NCBI GenBank assembly: GCA_946494335.1
Contig: CAMMBV010000004.1
Location: 1-64,000, forward strand
Direction of reading: 5' to 3'
Source of the DNA: an uncultured Ruminococcus sp.
Lineage (GTDB): Bacteria > Bacillota > Clostridia > Lachnospirales > Lachnospiraceae
DNA: 64,000 bases
Part shown: positions 34,583 through 43,263 of the stretch, in pieces
Numbering within the stretch: position 1 is the first letter of the stretch
How the letters are laid out: each line of letters starts with the position of its first letter
The notes under the pieces: model-generated
The model's database searches: none
What the model was told of the DNA's origin: nothing
What the model saw: the letters and a program-made list of their open reading frames with translations, nothing else
Program-made: the position numbers and the translations under genes

Positions 34583-36514
34583 ATGGCAAACACAACCAGA
34601 ATGACAGTTGCTCAGGCAATCGTAAAATTTCTTGACAATCAGTATGTGAGCCAGGACGGACAGGAAACAAAATTTGTGGAAGGTTTCTTCACAATCTTCG
34701 GTCATGGTATCGCAGTTGGTCTGGGTGAAGCGCTGGATACCAATCCGGGACAGCTGAAAGTTATGCAGGGAAGAAACGAGCAGGGTATGTGCCACGTTGC
34801 TACTGCATTTGCAAAACAGAATAACAGAAAGAAAATTATCGCATGTGCATCATCGGTAGGACCTGGAGCTGCCAACATGGTTACAGCCTGTGCTACAGCT
34901 ACCGTTAACAATATTCCGCTGCTGGTATTCCCGGCAGATACATTTGCATCCAGACAGCCTGACCCGGTTCTGCAGCAGCTGGAGCAGAGCGACAGCCTGG
35001 CTGTTACTACAAACGATGCATTCAAACCTGTGACAAAATACTGGGATCGTATTACACGTCCGGAACATATTATGACAGCGCTCATCAACGCAATGCGTGT
35101 GCTGACAGATCCGGCTGAGACCGGAGCTGTTGCCATCGGACTTTGCCAGGATGTAGAAGGTGAATCCTATGATTTCCCGGATTACTTCTTCCAGAAGAGA
35201 GTTCACAGAATCACAAGACCGGTTGCTGTTGACGAGGAACTGGAAGATGTGGCTGAAGTGATCGCCAACGCAAAGAAACCGCTTGTTATCGTGGGCGGCG
35301 GTGTAAAATATTCTCTGGCAGGAGAGACAGTGGAAAACTTCTGCGAAGAGTTCAAGATTCCCTTTGGAGAAAGCCAGGCCGGCAAGAGCGCCTGCAAATC
35401 CAGCCATCCTTACTGCCTGGGCGGTATCGGCGTAACAGGTACGCTGGCATCCAACGTAATTGCAAGAGACGCTGATGTTGTAATTGCTATCGGAAGCAGA
35501 CTTTCCGACTTTACAACAAGCTCAAAATGGCTGTTCAAAAATGACGATGTAAAATTTGTTACCATTAATAACAATAAATATCACGCATATAAGATGGACG
35601 CTGTAAAAGCTGTCGGCGACGCAAAAGTGACCATCGAAGCTCTGGCTGAGAAACTGAGAGCAAGAAAATATGTTTCCTCTTATAACGGAGAAATCGAAGA
35701 CGTTAAGAAACAGTGGGATGAAGAGATGAAACGTCTGGCCGGCATTGAATATACAGGCGATGATTTCGAGCCGATTATCAAAGACAGAGATCCGCGTACT
35801 GTTCCTGAATTCGTAAAGATGACAGGCGGCGTTATCACACAGACAGCTGCTCTGGCTGCTATCCGTGAGGTGATCGATAAAGATGCAAACTATATCACAG
35901 CCGGCGGAAGCCTTCCCAGCTGTTCACAGAGAATGTGGACTACAGACAAACGGGGCGGATACCATGCGGAGTACGGATATTCCTGTATGGGATATGAAGT
36001 GGCTGCTTCCATGGGTGTTAAAATGGCAGATCCGGACAACGAAGTATATGCAGTTGTAGGTGATGCAAGCTTCCAGATGCTGCACAGTGAAATTATGACA
36101 ATTATGCAGGAAAGACAGAAAGTTAATATTCTGGTATTTGATAACTGCGGTTTCGGTTGCATCAACAACCTGCAGATGACTCATGGTATCGGAAGCCTGG
36201 CAACAGAGTTCCGTTACACAGACGGCAAGAAACCGACCGGCGACCTGATTCCGGTTGACTATGCGAAGATCGCAGAGGGATATGGACTGAAATCCTATAC
36301 CTGTAAAACAATTGCAGAACTGAAAGCAGCTCTTGAAGATGCCAAGAAACAGACAGTAGCCTGCCTGTTCGACCTGAAAGTTATTCCGAAGACCATGACA
36401 GACGGATATGAATCCTGGTGGGATGTGGGAATGGCCACAACTTCTGAGAAGGAGAGCGTTCGCAAAGCCTGGGAAGAAGTAAAAGAAGGAAGAGCAATCG
36501 CAAGAAAATATTAA
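34583..36514 (+). CDS. iolD: 3D-(3,5/4)-trihydroxycyclohexane-1,2-dione hydrolase
   Basis: A 643-residue thiamin diphosphate enzyme of the acetolactate synthase fold that opens the cyclitol ring in myo-inositol breakdown, giving 5-deoxy-D-glucuronate. The cofactor-activating Glu lies in GRNEQGMCHVATAFAKQ near residue 70, and the C-terminal metal/diphosphate motif begins GDASFQMLHSE and continues to DNCGFG. The start has AGGAGG eight bases upstream. Codon use is more regular than in neighbours, suggesting high expression. It is followed by iolB. Confidence 0.93.
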   Translation: MANTTRMTVAQAIVKFLDNQYVSQDGQETKFVEGFFTIFGHGIAVGLGEALDTNPGQLKVMQGRNEQGMCHVATAFAKQNNRKKIIACASSVGPGAANMVTACATATVNNIPLLVFPADTFASRQPDPVLQQLEQSDSLAVTTNDAFKPVTKYWDRITRPEHIMTALINAMRVLTDPAETGAVAIGLCQDVEGESYDFPDYFFQKRVHRITRPVAVDEELEDVAEVIANAKKPLVIVGGGVKYSLAGETVENFCEEFKIPFGESQAGKSACKSSHPYCLGGIGVTGTLASNVIARDADVVIAIGSRLSDFTTSSKWLFKNDDVKFVTINNNKYHAYKMDAVKAVGDAKVTIEALAEKLRARKYVSSYNGEIEDVKKQWDEEMKRLAGIEYTGDDFEPIIKDRDPRTVPEFVKMTGGVITQTAALAAIREVIDKDANYITAGGSLPSCSQRMWTTDKRGGYHAEYGYSCMGYEVAASMGVKMADPDNEVYAVVGDASFQMLHSEIMTIMQERQKVNILVFDNCGFGCINNLQMTHGIGSLATEFRYTDGKKPTGDLIPVDYAKIAEGYGLKSYTCKTIAELKAALEDAKKQTVACLFDLKVIPKTMTDGYESWWDVGMATTSEKESVRKAWEEVKEGRAIARKY

Positions 36515-36596
36515 TTTTAAGTTCAGTGGAAGGCAGATGTCTTCCACTGAATTTGTATAAAGCGCAGACGTTCAGACGAAGGAGGTATTGGGAAAT

Positions 36597-37373
36597 ATGG
36601 GAAAAGTATTCGGTTATCCCGCCTGGAGTGAGGACGGGGAGCAGATCGTCACAGAGTATGAGGGCGATTATAAAGATATGATGATGGATATCCGGCTGTT
36701 TCGCATGAAAACAGGGGATATGAAAACTTTTAATAAGCCCGGGGAGGAAACTGCTTTTCTTCTTCTGCAGGGGAAACTTGCTTTTCAATGGGAGGAAGAG
36801 GAAAGACATGTATCCCGAAAAGATGTATGGACAGAGGGGCTGTGGTGCCTTCATGTGTGCAGGGATACAAAAGTAACCATAACGGCGGAGTCTGACGATG
36901 TGGAAATACTGGTACAGTCTACTCACAATCTCAGAGAATTTCCCGCAAAGTTTTATGGCCCCGAGGATATACCCTGGGTGGAAAGATGTCATGGAAAATA
37001 CGGTGATACGGCAAAAAGGAAAGTAACCACCATTTTTGATTATGAAACAGCTCCTTATTCCAATATGGTGCTTGGTGAAATCATGAATGATCCGGGGAAC
37101 TGGTGCGGTTATCTTCCGCATACCCATCCGCAGCCGGAGGTATACTATTTCAAATTTGAGCGCCCCGAGGGGTTTGGCGCCAGCTTTGTAGGGGAAGATG
37201 TTTACTATATCAAGGACGGCAGTTTCAGCGCTATCCCAGGCGGGAAAACCCATCCGCAGTCGGCGGCGCCGGGATACAGAATGTATATTGTTTGGATGAT
37301 TCGTCATTTTGATGACAATCCCTGGACAGTGGGAACTTATGATGAGCGGTTTACATGGCTGGATGAGGTCTAA
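36597..37373 (+). CDS. iolB: 5-deoxy-glucuronate isomerase
   Basis: A 258-residue double-cupin isomerase that converts 5-deoxy-D-glucuronate to 2-deoxy-5-keto-D-gluconate. The metal site HTHPQPEVYYFKF lies near residue 165, and a second conserved block begins GGKTHPQSAAPGYRMY. ATG 36597 is used; a TTG at 36588 is only two bases from the ribosome site and unlikely. It lies 82 bp after iolD. Confidence 0.9.
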   Translation: MGKVFGYPAWSEDGEQIVTEYEGDYKDMMMDIRLFRMKTGDMKTFNKPGEETAFLLLQGKLAFQWEEEERHVSRKDVWTEGLWCLHVCRDTKVTITAESDDVEILVQSTHNLREFPAKFYGPEDIPWVERCHGKYGDTAKRKVTTIFDYETAPYSNMVLGEIMNDPGNWCGYLPHTHPQPEVYYFKFERPEGFGASFVGEDVYYIKDGSFSAIPGGKTHPQSAAPGYRMYIVWMIRHFDDNPWTVGTYDERFTWLDEV

Positions 37374-37410
37374 TAGCAGAAAAAGCAGAAAGTAACAGGA
37401 GTAGTGGCAT

Positions 37411-38457
37411 ATGGCAGTAACGTTGCAGCAAATAGCGGAAAAAGCAGGTGTTTCCAGAGGAACTGTTGACCGGGCGTTGAATAACCGGGGAAGAATCCGC
37501 CCGGAAGTGGCGGAAAAAATACGTCAGATTGCAGAGGAAATGGGATATCGCCCCAACCGGGCGGGAAAGGCTTTGGCGCTGACGAATCGTTCCTTTCGGA
37601 TCGGCGTGATTTTGCAGGAAACAGAAACGCCTTTCATGAAAGAGATTCTTCAGGGGATTGCAAAAGCCAGAGAAGAAGTGGAACATCTGGGCGGAGAAGT
37701 GATTCTCAAAGAGGTCAGGGGGATCAATACCAAGGCTGTGGTGGAAGCGATGGAGTCTCTTCTGGCAGACAATGTGCAGGCCATTGCCATCAATCCTGCT
37801 CAGAACCAGAGAACCAGTGACATGATTCAGACCTACATGACGCAGCATGAGATACCGATTGTAACGTTTAATACGGACATTGAGGACAGCGGACGTCTCT
37901 GCTATGTGGGGCAGGACGCTTACCAGTGCGGAAGAGCGGCGGCGGGACTCATGGGAGAAATTCTGGGAGGAAAAGGTATGGTGGCCACCGTATCCGGATA
38001 CGAGACCAATCCCAGTCTGAATAAAAGGTGCGAGGGATTCCGGGATGAGATTCTGGCAAGATATTCCGGGATGCAGGTGCGCTCTACAAGATATGCGTAC
38101 AACAGCAATGCCATTGCAGAAAATATTACAAGGGAAATGCTGGAACTGCATCCGAAGCTGGCCGGGATATTTATCACCACCGGAGTGGAGGCGGGCGTCT
38201 GCGCTGCGCTGGAAAAAGAGGGCAGACTTGGAAAAGTAAAACTGATTATTACAGATATTACTCCCGGTGCTGAAAAATGGTTTGAAAGCGGTGATATCTC
38301 TTTTGCAATTCTTCAAAATGCGCAGGAGCAGGGGTATCGTCCGGTGATGATGCTGTTTGAATACCTGTTTGATGGAAAGAAGCCGGAACAGGAATTCTAT
38401 TACACGGATCTGACCATTGTCACCCGATATAATCTGCCGCTGGCGACGGAAAAATAG
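37411..38457 (+). CDS. LacI-family regulator, RGTVDRALN subtype, in the iol cluster
   Basis: A 348-residue regulator with headpiece LQQIAEKAGVSRGTVDRALN (cut here at 20 residues) and a sugar-binding domain. It is very like the regulator at 33307 in the recognition helix and differs in the ligand-binding part. Position between iolB and iolG makes it the best candidate for the local inositol regulator, working like the unrelated IolR of Bacillus. The ligand is not known. Confidence 0.88.
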   Translation: MAVTLQQIAEKAGVSRGTVDRALNNRGRIRPEVAEKIRQIAEEMGYRPNRAGKALALTNRSFRIGVILQETETPFMKEILQGIAKAREEVEHLGGEVILKEVRGINTKAVVEAMESLLADNVQAIAINPAQNQRTSDMIQTYMTQHEIPIVTFNTDIEDSGRLCYVGQDAYQCGRAAAGLMGEILGGKGMVATVSGYETNPSLNKRCEGFRDEILARYSGMQVRSTRYAYNSNAIAENITREMLELHPKLAGIFITTGVEAGVCAALEKEGRLGKVKLIITDITPGAEKWFESGDISFAILQNAQEQGYRPVMMLFEYLFDGKKPEQEFYYTDLTIVTRYNLPLATEK

Positions 38458-38494
38458 CTAAAAAGTGTCTGGAAAAATCAGCTATTTTTCCGGA

Positions 38495-38524
38495 TTGCGT
38501 GCGCGTGAACACAGGTGATATAAT
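38495..38524 (+). promoter_or_regulatory. Promoter of iolG with overlapping GCGTGC box
   Basis: TTGCGT (38495-38500), 18 bp, TATAAT (38519-38524). A GCGTGCGCGTG element overlaps the -35 and spacer, similar to repeats near iolD, and could be an operator. Confidence 0.5.
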
Positions 38525-38558
38525 TACGTCATAAAAGACAGACAGGAGGGCGACAAAT

Positions 38559-39560
38559 ATGTTGAAAGTAGGCGTGATAGGATGCGGAATGATCGGAAGG
38601 GAGCATATTAAAAGACTGAGTAAAAAGCTCCAGGGAGTCCAGGTGACGGCGGTCTCTGATGTGTATGAAGAGAGCGCCAAAAAAGCGGCTGAAATCTGCG
38701 GCGCCAGGGCATACAGCGATGCAGCGCAGGTGATAGCAGATCCTGCAGTGGAGGCTGTAGTGATTACGGCTCCGGGATTTGCCCATGCGGATATTGTGCT
38801 TCAGGCTATAAAGGCAGGAAAACGGATTTTCTGTGAAAAACCCCTGGCCACAACGGCAGAAGACTGCAAAAAGATCGTGGAAGCGGAGATTGCCAGTGGA
38901 AAACACCTGGTTCAGGTAGGATTTAACCGCCGTTATGATAAGGGGTACCGCCAGTTGAAAGCGGTACTAGATGAAAAACAGCTGGGCGAGCCTCTGATGA
39001 TTCACTGTACACACCGGAATCCGGTTGTAGCGGATTCTTATACAACAGAGATGGCAGTACACGATACACTAATCCACGAAATTGACTGCCTTCACTGGCT
39101 GGTGGGTGATGAGTATGAATCGGCTCAGGTCATATTTACGAAAAAAACAAAAAATGCGCTTCCTCATCTGCAGGATCCGCAGTTTATGATATTCCGCACA
39201 AAGGGCGGCCTGTGTATTGACGTTGAAGTGTTTGTAAACTGCAAGTTCGGATATGACATAAACTGTGAAGTGGTGTGTGAAGAGGGAACGGTAAAGCTGG
39301 CGGCGCCATCTACACCCATTGTCCGCACAGATGCAAAAGTCTCAACGGGGATTGAGACCAGCTGGATCAATCGTTTTATTGAATCCTATGATACAGAACT
39401 TCAGGATTGGATTGATGCTGCCGGGGCTGGCGTGATCAACGGGCCCACTGCATGGGACGGATATGTTGCGGCAGTAACAGCGGATGCCTTTGTGAAAGCG
39501 CAGAAAACCGGAGCAGTGGAACCGATTACAACCGGAGCTATGCCGGACTTTTATAGATAA
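38559..39560 (+). CDS. iolG: Myo-inositol 2-dehydrogenase
   Basis: A 333-residue Gfo/Idh/MocA-family oxidoreductase that oxidises myo-inositol to scyllo-inosose with NAD. The N-terminal Rossmann motif is GVIGCGMIGREH, the conserved Lys lies in CEKPLAT near residue 95, and the catalytic block is VHDTLIHEIDCLHWL near 170. The family has many substrates, but the surrounding iol genes support inositol dehydrogenase. AGGAGG precedes the ATG. Confidence 0.88.
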   Translation: MLKVGVIGCGMIGREHIKRLSKKLQGVQVTAVSDVYEESAKKAAEICGARAYSDAAQVIADPAVEAVVITAPGFAHADIVLQAIKAGKRIFCEKPLATTAEDCKKIVEAEIASGKHLVQVGFNRRYDKGYRQLKAVLDEKQLGEPLMIHCTHRNPVVADSYTTEMAVHDTLIHEIDCLHWLVGDEYESAQVIFTKKTKNALPHLQDPQFMIFRTKGGLCIDVEVFVNCKFGYDINCEVVCEEGTVKLAAPSTPIVRTDAKVSTGIETSWINRFIESYDTELQDWIDAAGAGVINGPTAWDGYVAAVTADAFVKAQKTGAVEPITTGAMPDFYR

Positions 39561-39575
39561 AGGAATCATCCCAGT

Positions 39576-39600
39576 ATGCCGCAGGTAAACCTGCGCATTC
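39576..39600 (+). terminator. Possible terminator after iolG
   Basis: A 6-bp stem CGCAGG/CCTGCG with a TAAA loop, extended by ATG/CAT across a one-base bulge. The T tract is weak. Confidence 0.4.
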
Positions 39601-39663
39601 TTCCTGATTCTTTTGCTGCTGGCTGAACTGTTACAAATAATAAAATGTTTTTACAGAAAATAA

Positions 39664-39692
39664 TTGCCAACTTGTTGAAAAAATTTTATAAT
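39664..39692 (+). promoter_or_regulatory. Promoter of iolI-iolE
   Basis: TTGCCA (39664-39669), 17 bp, TATAAT (39687-39692), 46 bp before the iolI start. Confidence 0.7.
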
Positions 39693-39738
39693 AGAAATAT
39701 GCATTATTGCCATTTTATATTAAGGAGGATGTCAAAAA

Positions 39739-40581
39739 ATGAAAATCGGATTTAACGAAGCCACCGCTTTAAAATGCGAAGGCCAGTCTCTGATGGCAGA
39801 CCTGGAAATGTGCGAAAAATACGGATTTGACTATTTTGAAATTCGCTATGACTGCATCGCGAAATACATTCAGGAAGGCCATACACTGGAAGAGCTGGGC
39901 GAGTGGTTCAAAAACCACAACATCAAACCCTGGGCTTACAATACGCTGGAATTCTTTAACCAGCTGGATCCCTTCCAGACACTGGCTATGGACTGGCATC
40001 TGGACTGGATTAAAAAAGTATGTGAAGCCATCGGTATGAAGATGCTGATTGCAGTTCCTTCCTTCAATGTAGGACTGGACAAAACAGTAGAGGAAATCAA
40101 AAAAGAAGCTGCAGCAAGACTGCGCTATATTGCTGAAAAGATGGGTCCGGATATCCGTGTATCATTAGAGTTCTGCGGTGTTCCAACCTGCTCCATCAAT
40201 CAGTTCCAGACCGCATACGATGTAGTGGAAGAAGTAGGTCTTCCCAATGTGGGCGTGACTCTGGATACCTTCCATTTCCATGAAATGGGTTCCAGCCTGG
40301 AAGCGCTTAAGAAAGCAGATCCGAAGAAAATCTTTGTATATCATCTGAATGACTGTGAAGATCTTCCTATTGGCTCCTGTGGTGATGACAAACGTCTGTG
40401 GCCGGAAGAGGGCGTAGTAGACCATGCTGGCATTGCAGCAGCACTCAACGAGATTGGATTTGACGGCGTATGCACCATTGAAGAGTTCCGTCCGGAATAC
40501 TATGCAATGAATCATGAAGAGAACATCAAAAAAGCAGCTGAAGTAACGAAAGCTTTTGTTGCAAAATACTATAATAAATAG
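39739..40581 (+). CDS. iolI: 2-keto-myo-inositol isomerase
   Basis: A 280-residue TIM-barrel isomerase. Its start (MKIGFNEATALKCEGQSL), LEFCGVPTCSINQF, LDTFHFHEMGSSLEALKKAD (20 residues of a longer block) and FRPEYYAMN correspond closely to Bacillus IolI as I recall it. Metal ligands are expected at the Glu of LEFCG, the Asp of LDTFHFH, a His and the Glu of TIEEF. It interconverts 2-keto-myo-inositol and 1-keto-D-chiro-inositol, which allows use of chiro-inositol. AAGGAGG precedes the ATG. Confidence 0.92.
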   Translation: MKIGFNEATALKCEGQSLMADLEMCEKYGFDYFEIRYDCIAKYIQEGHTLEELGEWFKNHNIKPWAYNTLEFFNQLDPFQTLAMDWHLDWIKKVCEAIGMKMLIAVPSFNVGLDKTVEEIKKEAAARLRYIAEKMGPDIRVSLEFCGVPTCSINQFQTAYDVVEEVGLPNVGVTLDTFHFHEMGSSLEALKKADPKKIFVYHLNDCEDLPIGSCGDDKRLWPEEGVVDHAGIAAALNEIGFDGVCTIEEFRPEYYAMNHEENIKKAAEVTKAFVAKYYNK

Positions 40582-40618
40582 TACAATTAAATAAAATTAT
40601 ACCGAAAAGGAGAACGAG

Positions 40619-41515
40619 ATGTTAGATAAAAGCAAAGTTAAATTAGGAATTGCACCCATTGGCTGGACAAACGATGATATGCCGGATTTAGGCGCTGAAA
40701 ATACATTTCAGCAGTGTGTCAGCGAGATGGCGCTGGCCGGATTCACAGGTTGCGAGATCGGAAATAAATATCCGACAGACCCGGATGAGCTGAACAAGGC
40801 TCTGAAGCTGAGAGGCATGACAATCTGTAACTCATGGTTTTCTTCTTTCCTTCTGACACAGCCCTATGAAGAGGTGGAAAAAGAATTCGTTGCAAAACTG
40901 GACTTCCTGAAAGCGGTTGGCTCAAAGGTAATCGGCGTATCAGAGCAGAGCTACAGCATCCAGGGCATGATGGATCAGCCCGTATGGGAAGGCAAGCATG
41001 TGATGAATGACGATGAGTGGAAACTTCTGGTGGACGGACTGAACAAACTGGGAAAAATTGCCAGAGAAAAAGATATGTATCTGACCTTCCATCATCATAT
41101 GGGAACTGTTGTACAGACAGAAGAAGAAATTGACCGTTTCATGGACAGCGTAGATCCCAACTATGTATTCCTTCTGTTTGACAGCGGACACTGTACTTTC
41201 GCAGGAATTGACCCTGTTAAAGTTCTTGGCAAATACATCGGCAGAACAAGACATATCCATCTGAAAGACGTTCGTATGGAAATGGCAAAGAAATCAAAAG
41301 AAGAACGCTGGAGCTTCCTGAAAGGTGTTCGTAACGGCGTGTTTACGGTTCCGGGCGATGGCGATGTGGACTTTGCACCGCTTTTTGATATCATTGAAAA
41401 ATCAGGCTATGAAGGATATGTTCTGGTAGAAGCAGAGCAGGATCCTGCTGTTGCCAATCCTCTGGAGTATGCGATCAAAGCAAGAAAATATATCGCAGAG
41501 AAGACAGGTTTATAA
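40619..41515 (+). CDS. iolE: Inosose dehydratase
   Basis: A 298-residue TIM-barrel enzyme that dehydrates scyllo-inosose to the trihydroxycyclohexanedione that IolD uses. Family landmarks are LGIAPIGWTNDDMPDLG at the start, FTGCEIGNKYP, LTFHHHMGTVVQTEEEID, LLFDSGHCTFAG with its metal ligands, and HIHLKDVR. It is 37 bp after iolI in the same transcript. iolC, iolJ and iolA are absent from the window. Confidence 0.94.
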   Translation: MLDKSKVKLGIAPIGWTNDDMPDLGAENTFQQCVSEMALAGFTGCEIGNKYPTDPDELNKALKLRGMTICNSWFSSFLLTQPYEEVEKEFVAKLDFLKAVGSKVIGVSEQSYSIQGMMDQPVWEGKHVMNDDEWKLLVDGLNKLGKIAREKDMYLTFHHHMGTVVQTEEEIDRFMDSVDPNYVFLLFDSGHCTFAGIDPVKVLGKYIGRTRHIHLKDVRMEMAKKSKEERWSFLKGVRNGVFTVPGDGDVDFAPLFDIIEKSGYEGYVLVEAEQDPAVANPLEYAIKARKYIAEKTGL

Positions 41516-41541
41516 TTACATATCATTGCATTTATGAGAGA

Positions 41542-41590
41542 AGCTGCTGTGAAACGGATAATTATTCTGTTTCACGGCGGCTCCTTTTTT
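41542..41590. terminator. Bidirectional terminator after iolE
   Basis: A 14-bp stem with one or two wobble pairs (41542-41555 with 41569-41582), then CCTTTTTT. It overlaps the end of the convergent pucR-like gene. Confidence 0.8.
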
Positions 41591-43094
41591 ATGTCTCAAC
41601 ATTTTGCTCTGATTCGAGACAGCGAAAAGAGAGCATGAGATATTCACGCTCGTAAGGGTCGTCCAGATTCAGAGCAAAAATGGCCGATGCTTTTTTGATG
41701 CGGTAAACCAGAGTGTTTTTATGCATAAACAGTTTTTGGGCCGTCAGAACCCGATCACGTTCACAGCGCAGGTAAACTTTCAGTATATGGTAAAAGGAGG
41801 TGTTTTTCTGTCGGTCGTATTTCAGAATACGATCAAGAGCAGGGTGAAGGGCCAGACGGCGGTAATCCGGCGGGCTGTTCAGGCTGGCAAGGTCTCTCAG
41901 GGCGCAGTTATAGTAATGGCGTTTTCCAAAATTAAGGCAGGTTCTGGCCTGCATGTACTGTTGTTGTACATGCTCAATGCCGGGAAAAGAATAGCTGCAA
42001 TGGCAGGTCAGATGCAGCATGTCGGCTATCTTCAGTATCCTTTCAGGGACGTCCGGGCCGGCATAATTACCGCTGTCGGTTATAGTGGGAGTCTCTACAG
42101 GCATGCAACAGATGATTTCCCGCTCCTGTATTTGGCCTGAAGCAGGATGGATAAAAAACAGTGCCTCGGGGCAGTAGTTCTGCAGTGCGCTGACATGATA
42201 ACGGTAAACTTCCAGGCCGCCGTTTCCCTGTTTCAGAATGATGATGACGAAATGCATTTCAGGGTTCCATCCCAGCAGCTGATAAAAGGTGTTGTAACTG
42301 GAAGAATTCTGATTTTGGCCCAGCAAAAAATCCTGCAGCAGGCTGTGTGCCACAGTGCCCAGATCATCTGTTTCCTTTTTGGGAGCGGCCAGGCAAAGGG
42401 CCTGCCGCAGATAGATTGCCAGATGTCTGTGATATTCCTGAAAGGGTTCATTGCTGATGATGGTGAGATGACCGGTCATGGTATGGAATGCGTTTACCTG
42501 GCTGATCAGCATGGAGTAGGGGTAATTGTCCACTTTTTCTTCATAGAAGATTTCGCATTCCCATACCTGAGATGATTTTCTCAGGTACTGTCCCGTCTGC
42601 ATATGCTGCAGTGAGTCAGGCGAGAGCGCCCCGTAATTCCAGAAATCATCCCAATTCTGGTTTACGCTTCCGACAGGGTACTGTCTGGAAAAGGCAGGAA
42701 CCTGCAGGCTGGTTGTGGTGAAAAACATGGGACCAAAGATATCCTTGCAGGCGTCGATGATCGTCTGCTCCGGATTGTTTGTCTGAAGGGCGGAGAGCAT
42801 TTTCAGTTCCCAGTTCTGATAAAAGGCAAAGGCGTCCATCAGGGCATCGAAAACGTCCTCCAGTTCATGGGTATTCAGGCTGATTACACTTTTCTTATGT
42901 ACCAGCAGCACTTCATCGGACTGGGAGTGTTCAAAAAAATCCCGGTTTCTCCCCACATAAAGATACTGAGGATTCGGCGCTTTTGCATAGGTGAAAAGAC
43001 GGACGGCCAGGATGGTGGGACCGTCGTCGACAATAGTTGAGACCGGATGATAACGCCTGATCCAGTGTTCGATAATTGCCATACTCAGTTTCAT
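41589..43094 (-). CDS. PucR/CdaR-like transcriptional regulator
   Basis: A 501-residue regulator whose last 70 residues hold the PucR-type helix-turn-helix (LTAQKLFMHKNTLVYRIKKA). The long N-terminal part shows no known sensor domain to my eye, with a GGDEF-like regulatory region possible in the middle, as in CdaR relatives. It is divergent from the URO-D gene at 43264 with 169 bp between, so it probably regulates that gene. AGGAGG precedes the ATG. Confidence 0.8.
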   Translation of the reverse strand: MKLSMAIIEHWIRRYHPVSTIVDDGPTILAVRLFTYAKAPNPQYLYVGRNRDFFEHSQSDEVLLVHKKSVISLNTHELEDVFDALMDAFAFYQNWELKMLSALQTNNPEQTIIDACKDIFGPMFFTTTSLQVPAFSRQYPVGSVNQNWDDFWNYGALSPDSLQHMQTGQYLRKSSQVWECEIFYEEKVDNYPYSMLISQVNAFHTMTGHLTIISNEPFQEYHRHLAIYLRQALCLAAPKKETDDLGTVAHSLLQDFLLGQNQNSSSYNTFYQLLGWNPEMHFVIIILKQGNGGLEVYRYHVSALQNYCPEALFFIHPASGQIQEREIICCMPVETPTITDSGNYAGPDVPERILKIADMLHLTCHCSYSFPGIEHVQQQYMQARTCLNFGKRHYYNCALRDLASLNSPPDYRRLALHPALDRILKYDRQKNTSFYHILKVYLRCERDRVLTAQKLFMHKNTLVYRIKKASAIFALNLDDPYEREYLMLSFRCLESEQNVET

Positions 43095-43263
43095 AGAATA
43101 AAACCTCCTATTTATGTCTGCAGGGACAAAAAACAGATTTTTTACAGTGCAATTTTATACTCCTCAGACATATACATAGAAAGAGGAATTAGATATATTA
43201 AATATAACGGATATTGATAAATATTACAACAAAAATCCAACGCTGATAAGAAGGAGGTAAGCT

